The translations under genes and the position numbers were made by a program. A DNA stretch of 64,000 bases from Novosphingobium pentaromativorans US6-1 (GTDB lineage Bacteria; Pseudomonadota; Alphaproteobacteria; Sphingomonadales; Sphingomonadaceae). The stretch's first letter is position 1, and each line of letters begins with the position of its first letter. This document shows, one piece after another, positions 33,534 through 39,869 of the stretch. The stretch is taken from the NCBI RefSeq assembly GCF_000767465.1, contig NZ_CP009291.1, positions 3,886,501-3,950,500 of the forward strand, written 5' to 3'. A model generated the notes under the pieces. That model saw nothing but the letters and a program-made list of their open reading frames with translations, searched no databases and had not been told where the DNA came from.

Positions 33534-35833
33534 CCGATCTCAAGGCCCGTTTCCGCAAGTTCTGGAGCAATGCCCGCTTCCGCATCGTCTTCTGGGCGAC
33601 GCTGACCGGCGTTCTGTGCGGCGTTTCGGGTGTCGGCCTGCCGGTCGAGGATGTGATTGGCAGTATACGCGATTATTTACGGCGCCATCCCTCGAACGGC
33701 GAAATTGCGCTCGTTCTCCAAGACAGTCGAACGCTCGACGAGCTTGGTGCCATTGATGTGACTAGGGCTGAAGACGCCAAAGTGACCGCAGCGCTCTTCG
33801 CGGCTGGCGCAAAGCGCGTTTTCTTCGATCGTGGGTTGCGTTACGACGATTCTGACAACGGTAATAAGCAATTCGTCGATGTGCTGAAGAAGCACCCCGG
33901 GCAGGTCTTTCTCAGTGCCATGCCCAGCAGCGACGGCGCAGGCGGTAATCACGCAAGCGTTTTGCCGTCCGTGACTTTCAGGGAGAATGCCAAGGTGGTG
34001 TCCGCCCTGGCCTTGCATCATCCCTTCAACCTCAATGTAAGTTGGCCGTATTCGTCGAATAGTGCGATTGGGGTAATTCCTAGTTTGCCGGCTGCAATCG
34101 CAGGGGTGGAGCAAGGGCCCGATCTCCTTTTTCAGCCCGACTATTCGATCGACTATCGGACAATACCCACCAGCAGCTACATAGATGTGCTTCGCGGAGA
34201 CTTCGAGAAATCGAACGTCGCCGGGAAGGATGTCATCATTGCACCCGGGTCGATCGCATATAACGACATTCATCCGTTGCCCGGCGGGCAGGGGTACGCA
34301 CCAGGCGGCTATTTCCATGCTATCGCGGCTGAGACACTAAAGCGCGGATTGCCGATGGATGTGGGCTGGATTCCACCATTCCTGCTTGTTTGCGCCATTG
34401 TGATTTCCGGCTTTGGACGTGGTCGCGTCTTCGACGTTTATCGCTTTTCGGGTCTAGCGCTGGTCCTGATCGCGGCGCCATTTGTGCTGAATTATGTAAA
34501 CATCAAAGTGGATATATTTCCTGCGCTTGCCGTTGCCGCCGTGGCGGTCTTCCGCATGCGTAACCTCGATCGCGTGGAGGTCGCGGGCGAGACCAATGCG
34601 GGCTCGGGGCTCCCGAGTGTGCAGGCACTGCGCAATTTCGACGCGATGTCGACCAAGATCCTGGTTGCTCTGAAGATACGCAATTACGGAGCCATAATCG
34701 GCAGCTTTGCCGAGCACGTGGAGGCGCAAGTCGCGCATGAAATCGTGCGGCGTATCCGCATCAGCGATCACGACGTGACCGTCTATCATGAAAGCGGCAT
34801 GTTCCTGTGGCTGTCGAACATCCGCAGCACTTTCGATCTTTTCGAAAACCTCGAAGGCCTGCATCGCATCGTTCAGAACGGCATCCAGGTCAGCGGCATG
34901 GATATCGATCTCTCCTTCAACTGCGGCATCGATTCCGAGTTCGACCGGACGGTCTCCAGCCGCGTCGCAAGCGCGATGCAGTCGGCAGAGGAAGCGGTTC
35001 GCAACGACGAACTCGTCTATCAGCACGATAGCCGCCGTCATGAGGCGCAGTGGGAACTTTCGCTTCTGACCCAGCTCGATCGCGCTATCGACAATGGCGA
35101 AGTCTGGGTCGCCTATCAGCCCAAGCTCGACGTGAAGTCCAATCGCATTGCCGGTGCTGAGGCGTTGGTGCGCTGGACGCACCCGGAACGTGGACCGATC
35201 AGCCCGGACAAGTTCATCCGCATTGCCGAGGAATTCCACCGGATCGAACGCATAACCCGCTTCGTCGTCAACGAAGCGGTGCGTTCTGCCGTCAACCTCG
35301 CGCGGCTGGGCTACGACTTCTCGATGTCGGTCAACATTTCGGCGCAATTGCTGCGCAATCCGGGCCTTCCGGGAATGATTTCAGAGATTCTCGCCGCGCA
35401 CGGTCTGCCGCCGGAGAAGCTGGTCCTGGAAATCACCGAGACCGATCGTCTCGATCGCAGTTCGCGAACGTTCCAGATGCTCCAGCGCCTGGTCCAGTCC
35501 GGGCTGCGCTTGTCGATCGATGATTTCGGCACGGGCAATGCGACGATCGACTACTTGCGCTACCTCCCGGCCGCAGAGGTTAAGATCGACAAGGTCTTCA
35601 TCCAGGCCATGGAAGCGAACAAGGAGGACTACCTGCTCGTCCAGTCGATCATCGAAATGGCCCATTCACTCGATCGCATTGTCGTTGCTGAAGGGGTGGA
35701 AACCGGGACCGCGCTCGAGATTCTCAAGGGCATGGGATGCGACACCATCCAGGGCTACTACGTCAGTCGTCCGGTGCCATTTCCTGATCTGATCGATAAT
35801 ATCGAAAGGAAGCAGGCCCGAATGAATGGTTAA
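33530..35833 (+). CDS. CHASE2-domain c-di-GMP phosphodiesterase (EAL)
   Basis: Membrane sensor-phosphodiesterase of 767 residues. One N-terminal helix (about 18-40) precedes an extracytoplasmic CHASE2 domain (to ~285), followed by closely spaced membrane helices to ~345. Then comes a degenerate GGDEF-like region: the signature site reads YHESGMFLW, so cyclase activity is not expected. The EAL domain looks intact: Glu544 in AEALVRW, VNISAQLL, LEITETD, the double aspartate in SIDDFGTGN, KIDK and VAEGVETG. It should hydrolyse c-di-GMP in response to a periplasmic cue. Its position right after the XrtA arm suggests control of polysaccharide output. Confidence 0.9.
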   Translation: MTDLKARFRKFWSNARFRIVFWATLTGVLCGVSGVGLPVEDVIGSIRDYLRRHPSNGEIALVLQDSRTLDELGAIDVTRAEDAKVTAALFAAGAKRVFFDRGLRYDDSDNGNKQFVDVLKKHPGQVFLSAMPSSDGAGGNHASVLPSVTFRENAKVVSALALHHPFNLNVSWPYSSNSAIGVIPSLPAAIAGVEQGPDLLFQPDYSIDYRTIPTSSYIDVLRGDFEKSNVAGKDVIIAPGSIAYNDIHPLPGGQGYAPGGYFHAIAAETLKRGLPMDVGWIPPFLLVCAIVISGFGRGRVFDVYRFSGLALVLIAAPFVLNYVNIKVDIFPALAVAAVAVFRMRNLDRVEVAGETNAGSGLPSVQALRNFDAMSTKILVALKIRNYGAIIGSFAEHVEAQVAHEIVRRIRISDHDVTVYHESGMFLWLSNIRSTFDLFENLEGLHRIVQNGIQVSGMDIDLSFNCGIDSEFDRTVSSRVASAMQSAEEAVRNDELVYQHDSRRHEAQWELSLLTQLDRAIDNGEVWVAYQPKLDVKSNRIAGAEALVRWTHPERGPISPDKFIRIAEEFHRIERITRFVVNEAVRSAVNLARLGYDFSMSVNISAQLLRNPGLPGMISEILAAHGLPPEKLVLEITETDRLDRSSRTFQMLQRLVQSGLRLSIDDFGTGNATIDYLRYLPAAEVKIDKVFIQAMEANKEDYLLVQSIIEMAHSLDRIVVAEGVETGTALEILKGMGCDTIQGYYVSRPVPFPDLIDNIERKQARMNG

Positions 35834-35840
35834 AAAAGTC

Positions 35841-35869
35841 TTGCTGACATCTTAACTCATTGTTATCCA
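35841..35869 (+). promoter_or_regulatory. Candidate sigma70 promoter
   Basis: TTGCTG (35841-35846) and TATCCA (35864-35869) are spaced by 17 bases, directly after the phosphodiesterase stop. Transcription would start near 35876, just before the GCCGC hairpin, and run to the hairpin at 36078-36113. Confidence 0.45.
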
Positions 35870-35875
35870 TATGGG

Positions 35876-36113
35876 CAGCCGCAAAAAACGCGGCGGTTCA
35901 CATGGGGAAATACAATGTACAGCTGGCTTTGGGGCGGCTTCGGTCGCTAAAAATCGGACAGTCAGCGACCTCTTCGGGAGTAAATGTCTCGGCAGGTCGC
36001 GGCGTCTTTCGATACCGGTTTCTCAGCATTTATCGCTCTGAATCAGGTATTTAACGGATATATTTAAATCCGTGACGAAGCGCTCTGGCCGCGTTGGCTC
36101 AGGGCGCTTTTGA
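35876..36113 (+). ncRNA. Possible short transcript (small RNA or mini-mRNA)
   Basis: Delimited by the promoter-like boxes upstream and a T-tailed hairpin downstream, giving an RNA of about 240 nt. It opens with a five-pair hairpin (35878-35894). It also includes an ORF for an 11-residue peptide (MYSWLWGGFGR, 35915-35950) preceded by GGGGA at about six bases. No Rfam-like family is recognised; existence is inferred only from the flanking signals. Confidence 0.3.
36078..36113 (+). terminator. Intrinsic terminator-like hairpin
   Basis: AAGCGCTCT (36078-36086) pairs with AGGGCGCTT (36101-36109) with one G-T pair, closing a 14-base loop and ending in four T residues. It would stop rightward transcription from the phosphodiesterase or the short transcript before the convergent zapE. 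Confidence 0.6.
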
Positions 36114-36205
36114 TATTTGGGCTTTGGCTGGGCGCGTCTCGCGCGATGCTCGCAGGACCTGGCTGATGACCCGATCCTTGCGACTCACATGTGTCCCGAT
36201 TCGGG

Positions 36206-36255
36206 ATTCGTTAACGAATTGAAGAGGTCGAACGGTCGAATTCGTTAACGAATTC
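36206..36255. repeat. Two direct copies of a GTTAAC-centred palindrome
   Basis: ATTCGTTAACGAAT at 36206-36219 and GAATTCGTTAACGAATTC at 36238-36255 are both perfect palindromes sharing 14 bases, with centres 34 bases apart. The second touches the zapE stop codon. No T-tract follows on either strand, so they are not standard terminators. Confidence 0.7.
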
Positions 36256-37369
36256 AGCTTTCGCCATGGCCGAGCGCAAGATAATCCGCGCTCTGCATTT
36301 CGTTAAGACGGCTGACCGTGCGCTCGAATTCGAAGCGGCCGGAGCCGGCTTCGTAAAGCTCCTCGGGAGCGGCGTCGGCAGCGACGATCAGCTTGACCTT
36401 GTTTTCATACAGCGCATCGATCAGCGTCACGAACCGGGCGGCTTCGTTGCGACGGTCCGGCCCCATTTTCGGGATGCCGACGACGATCACCGTGTGATAG
36501 GCGCGGGCAATGGCAAGATAGTCGGACGCGCCGCGTGCTTCGCTGCACAGCCGTTTGAAACTGAACACGCCGACACCCTTCAGGCTCTTGGGCACGAAAA
36601 GAGTGCGACCACCACCAACGTCGATCTCGGTCGAAGGCACGTGCTCGGCATCTTCGGGCGGATAGTCCGTCAGGCGATAGAAGGCCTCGCGTGCCTGCTG
36701 CGTCGTCGGTTCACCGAGCGGCATGTGCCAGGTCGGCATGCCGCCCAGACGGGCCAGCCGATAGTCGGTGGGGCCATTCAACGTCATCACGTCCAGTTCC
36801 TGCTCGATCAGATCGATGAAGGGCAGGAAGTGTTCGCGGTTCAGGCCGTCCTTGTAGAGCTGAGATGGGGCCCGGTTGGACGTGGTGACGATCGTCACGC
36901 CTTCGTTCACGATCAGATGCGTAAACAGGCGGCTCATGATCATGGCGTCGGCGGAATTGTTGACGACCATCTCGTCGAAGGCGAGGCACTGGACGTTGCG
37001 TGCGATCTGGGCTGCGACCGGCGGGATCGGATCGCCGGTTTCATTCTTTCGTTCGTCGCGCAGCAGGGCGTGCACATCGAGCATGAAGGCATGGAAGTGG
37101 ACGCGCTTTTTCTCGGTAATGTCGAGCGTCTGGTGGAACAGGTCCATCAGCATCGACTTTCCGCGGCCGACGCCGCCCCACATATACACACCGCGCGGGG
37201 GCAGGGGCTTCTTGCCGAGCAGGCGTCCGATCAGGCCCGTGGACGAGCGTGCCTTGTACATCTCTCGCTGGAGGCGATCGAGGCGTTCGGCAGCCGCTGC
37301 CTGCTCCGGGTCGACACGGAGTTCGCCCGTGGCGACGAGCGCCTCGTAACGGTTCAGCATGCCGGTCAT
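36254..37369 (-). CDS. zapE: Cell division protein ZapE (AFG1-like ATPase)
   Basis: P-loop ATPase of 371 residues of the AFG1/ZapE family, which in E. coli modulates the FtsZ ring and in mitochondria (LACE1/Afg1) assists respiratory-complex turnover. Walker A is WGGVGRGKSMLMD; Walker B is QCLAFDEMVV; VTTSNRAPSQLYKDGLNR is the family-specific sensor region, with FVTLIDALYENKVKL near the C terminus. It overlaps the upstream thioesterase by four bases (ATGA) and belongs to the sdhB operon. That link to a respiratory enzyme recalls the mitochondrial role, which is an inference. Confidence 0.92.
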   Translation of the reverse strand: MTGMLNRYEALVATGELRVDPEQAAAAERLDRLQREMYKARSSTGLIGRLLGKKPLPPRGVYMWGGVGRGKSMLMDLFHQTLDITEKKRVHFHAFMLDVHALLRDERKNETGDPIPPVAAQIARNVQCLAFDEMVVNNSADAMIMSRLFTHLIVNEGVTIVTTSNRAPSQLYKDGLNREHFLPFIDLIEQELDVMTLNGPTDYRLARLGGMPTWHMPLGEPTTQQAREAFYRLTDYPPEDAEHVPSTEIDVGGGRTLFVPKSLKGVGVFSFKRLCSEARGASDYLAIARAYHTVIVVGIPKMGPDRRNEAARFVTLIDALYENKVKLIVAADAAPEELYEAGSGRFEFERTVSRLNEMQSADYLALGHGES

Positions 37370-37824
37370 CGCGCAGACGGTTTCCGCAAGGTGCCCATGT
37401 AGGAAGCGATCAGTTCGCCGTCCTGTTCAAGATTTCCGCGAAGGAAGAACAGGCGGCCGGTTTCCTTCATGACTTCGCAGATCGCATCCAGCGGGGCACC
37501 GAGGCGTCCGCTGCCCACGAACTGCGTGGACAGGTCCAGCGTTACGGAGGCAGCGGCATTGCCGCCGACCACCTGGTGAACGGTTGCGAACAGGGAAATA
37601 TCGATCAGCCCGAGGATCACGGCGCCGTGGAGCGCGCCGTGCAGGTTTGCATGCCTGGTCGTGGTGTTGCGCATGCGCAGCCGCGCCGCCCGGTCGCCTT
37701 CCTGTCGCAAAAGCATCTTGCCCATCACAACAGGGTTGAAGCGATCCTGGTCGGCCATGTCCCACGTATGCCAGCCCGGGTTTTCCGGATCGGGCTCGTG
37801 GATGAATGCGCTGGTAGGTTCCAC
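37366..37824 (-). CDS. PaaI-family hotdog thioesterase
   Basis: Hotdog-fold protein of 152 residues, likely an acyl-CoA thioesterase. Typical features are NLHGALHGAVILGLIDISLFATV, with the HGG-like catalytic turn of PaaI relatives here as HGALHGA, and VTLDLSTQFVGSGRLG, the central strand and substrate-tunnel segment. The substrate is unknown. It sits between sdhB (21 bases upstream) and zapE (four-base overlap) on the same strand, so it should be co-transcribed with the succinate dehydrogenase subunit. Confidence 0.85.
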   Translation of the reverse strand: MEPTSAFIHEPDPENPGWHTWDMADQDRFNPVVMGKMLLRQEGDRAARLRMRNTTTRHANLHGALHGAVILGLIDISLFATVHQVVGGNAAASVTLDLSTQFVGSGRLGAPLDAICEVMKETGRLFFLRGNLEQDGELIASYMGTLRKPSAR

Positions 37825-37844
37825 CTCGGCTCAGACCGCGAGGA

Positions 37845-38627
37845 TCAGACCTGGCGCTCCGCCTGCATCTTTTTGATTTCGGCGATGGCGCGCGCCGGCG
37901 AGAGGCCCTTGGGGCACACGTTGGCGCAGTTCATGATCGTGTGGCAGCGGTAGAGGCGGAAGGGATCTTCCAGTTCGTCCAGACGCTCGCCGGTCATCTC
38001 GTCGCGGCTGTCGGCCAGCCAGCGATAGGCCTGGAGCAGGATTGCCGGGCCGAGAAACTTGTCGGAGTTCCACCAGTAGCTCGGGCACGACGTCGAGCAG
38101 CAGGCGCACAGGATGCACTCGTAGAGGCCGTCCAGCTTTTCACGCTGCTCGGGGCTCTGCAGGCGCTCCTTGCCCGAAGGCGTGGTCGAGACGGTCTGCA
38201 GCCAGGGCCGGATCGAGGCGTACTGCGCGTAGAAGTGGGTGAAGTCGGGAACGAGGTCCTTGATCACTTCCATGTGCGGCAACGGAGTGATGCGGATGTC
38301 GCCCTTGAGGTCCTCGATTGCCGTGGTGCAGGCAAGACCGTTCGAGCCGTTCATGTTCATCGCGCACGAACCGCAGATGCCTTCGCGGCAAGAGCGGCGG
38401 AAGGTCAGCGAAGGATCCTGTTCGCTCTTCATCTTGATGAGCGCGTCGAGGACCATCGGGCCGCAGTTGTCGAGGTCGATTTCGAACGTGTCGTAACGCG
38501 GGTTTTCGCCCGAATCCGGATCGTAGCGATAGACGGTGAATTTCTTCACGCGCGTTGCGCCTTCCGCCTTGTGGACGTTGCCCTGCTTCTTGATCTTGCT
38601 GTTGGCCGGGAGGGTGAAGGTCGCCAT
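37845..38627 (-). CDS. sdhB: Succinate dehydrogenase iron-sulfur subunit
   Basis: Iron-sulfur subunit of respiratory complex II, 260 residues, carrying electrons from the flavin of SdhA to quinone. The [2Fe-2S] ligands are in [18 protein letters not shown] and LACTT; the [4Fe-4S] and [3Fe-4S] ligands are in [17 protein letters not shown] and [17 protein letters not shown]. The open frame extends to 38705, but the ATG at 38627 after GGGGA begins the known N terminus [11 protein letters not shown]. sdhC, sdhD and sdhA are not in the window. The gene leads an operon with a thioesterase and zapE. Confidence 0.95.
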   Translation of the reverse strand: MATFTLPANSKIKKQGNVHKAEGATRVKKFTVYRYDPDSGENPRYDTFEIDLDNCGPMVLDALIKMKSEQDPSLTFRRSCREGICGSCAMNMNGSNGLACTTAIEDLKGDIRITPLPHMEVIKDLVPDFTHFYAQYASIRPWLQTVSTTPSGKERLQSPEQREKLDGLYECILCACCSTSCPSYWWNSDKFLGPAILLQAYRWLADSRDEMTGERLDELEDPFRLYRCHTIMNCANVCPKGLSPARAIAEIKKMQAERQV

Positions 38628-39062
38628 GAAAGAATCCCCGTGATCTCGCATTGCGGCATGAACCGCTTCTGCAGACCCCTCTAGCGATTCAGCGGCCCGG
38701 GGCAAGGGGCCAGAATGACAGGTCCTGCTGTTTGGGTAGGGGGCTTGGTGGCGGGAATGGCTGGTGCCGAAATTTAACTAAGTCATTGTAATATATATAT
38801 AAATAGTCGAATTTAGGACCGCGGAGGTGGGTTTGGGGCATCCCAGGACCTGATTCCGCCTACGCGATTTGTCATCAGGATGATGGCTTATTTATGCGAA
38901 TCGCGGCAGTTTTGCTGCTGATGAGGGCCTTTCGCCGTGCTTTGAGGGCGGGATGCCGAACCTTGGCCGGTCCGCTTCCATGCCGGGGACCGCAGCGAAC
39001 CTGCGGCGTAGATGGTGGCATGATCAGCCGGTTTTCGCAGGAATGAGCAAGGAGCGATTCAG
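38628..39062. other. Intergenic region between sdhB and the SDR gene
   Basis: Divergent 435-base gap. No reading frame in it has support; a 51-codon frame from ATG 38894 has no ribosome site or recognisable product. An AT tract (38788-38806, alternating TA) stands out against the GC-rich surroundings and probably belongs to the sdhB promoter. TTCGAC and TACAAT on the minus strand flank it, but only 15 bases apart. AAGGAG precedes the SDR start. Confidence 0.4.
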
Positions 39063-39779
39063 ATGACATGCGCCTGTATCTTCGGTGCCGGCGGCGGAAT
39101 CGGTTCGGCGCTCGTCGAAGCGCTCGCCGCGCGTAGCGATGTCGAGCGGGTCTATGCCGCCAGTCGAAAGTCCCTGGCGCTTGGCGGCAAGATCGTCCCT
39201 CTTGCCTGTGATGTGACCGACGAAGGCGCAATTGCCGAGGCTGCACACCGCATGGAGCGGGAAGGGCCGCCTGACCTCGTGATCGTTGCCAGCGGGGCGC
39301 TCGACTTTGCCGACGGGGCAGGGCCCGAACGGTCCTATCGAAAACTGGACCAGGCAAGGATGGCGCAGCTCTTCGCGCTCAATACGATTGCCCCGGCCAT
39401 GGTTGCGCGCCATGTGCTGCCGCTGCTCCCAAGGGACAAGCGCAGTGTCTTTGCGGCCATTTCAGCGAAAGTGGGTTCGATTGCGGACAATCGCCTGGGC
39501 GGTTGGCACAGCTATCGGGCCTCGAAGGCGGCACTGAACATGCTGATCCGCAATTTCGCTATCGAATTTGGGCGCACCCACCGCGAAAGCGTGATCGTTT
39601 CGCTCCATCCCGGCACCGTGGATACGCTGCTTTCACGGCCCTATCAGCGTAACCTGCCCACTGGCCAGGTAACCGATGCCGCGCAGGCTGCGCAAAGTCT
39701 GCTGACCGTAATCGATGGACTCGGACCTGCCGATAGCGGCGGGTTTTTCGCGTGGGACGGTCAGTCGATCCCGTTCTGA
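39063..39779 (+). CDS. Short-chain dehydrogenase/reductase family protein
   Basis: Rossmann-fold SDR of 238 residues. The nucleotide-binding loop is IFGAGGGIGSAL, followed by the acidic CDVTDEG and NTIAPAMVARH; the catalytic Tyr and Lys are in HSYRASKAALNM, with a serine in AISAKVGSI upstream. The PG motif HPGTVDTLLSRPY follows. It resembles the CsgA/YueD-like SDRs of unknown substrate. AAGGAG sits at good distance from the ATG. It is transcribed alone toward RNase E and ends before a strong bidirectional terminator. Confidence 0.87.
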   Translation: MTCACIFGAGGGIGSALVEALAARSDVERVYAASRKSLALGGKIVPLACDVTDEGAIAEAAHRMEREGPPDLVIVASGALDFADGAGPERSYRKLDQARMAQLFALNTIAPAMVARHVLPLLPRDKRSVFAAISAKVGSIADNRLGGWHSYRASKAALNMLIRNFAIEFGRTHRESVIVSLHPGTVDTLLSRPYQRNLPTGQVTDAAQAAQSLLTVIDGLGPADSGGFFAWDGQSIPF

Positions 39780-39815
39780 TGGGATAGCTGGCTCGGTCCA
39801 CGGACCCGCAAAAAA

Positions 39816-39857
39816 GAAAAAGCCCCGCAGCACGCAATGGCGCTGCGGGGCTTTTTC
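39816..39857. terminator. Bidirectional intrinsic terminator
   Basis: AGCCCCGCAGC (39821-39831) and GCTGCGGGGCT (39842-39852) form a perfect 11-pair stem with a 10-base loop. It is flanked by an A-run on the left and TTTTT on the right, so it can terminate both the SDR gene and the convergent RNase E gene. Confidence 0.92.
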
Positions 39858-39869
39858 TGTCGGTTGGGC

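Larger units (their letters stand above)
35834..36253. other. Intergenic stretch with a possible short transcript and palindromes
   Basis: Contains, in order, a sigma70-like promoter (35841-35869), a small GCCGC/GCGGC hairpin with an A-rich loop (35878-35894), an 11-codon ORF (35915-35950), an intrinsic-terminator-like hairpin (36078-36113), the palindrome TCCCGATTCGGGA (36194-36206) and two GTTAAC-centred palindromes (36206-36219, 36238-36255). A 50-codon frame from ATG 35902 has no ribosome site and no recognisable product. No conventional gene is supported. Confidence 0.5.

Noticed and set aside
38894..39046. 51-codon frame upstream of the SDR gene
   Set aside because: No ribosome site, Cys/Arg-rich random-looking translation and no neighbour logic.
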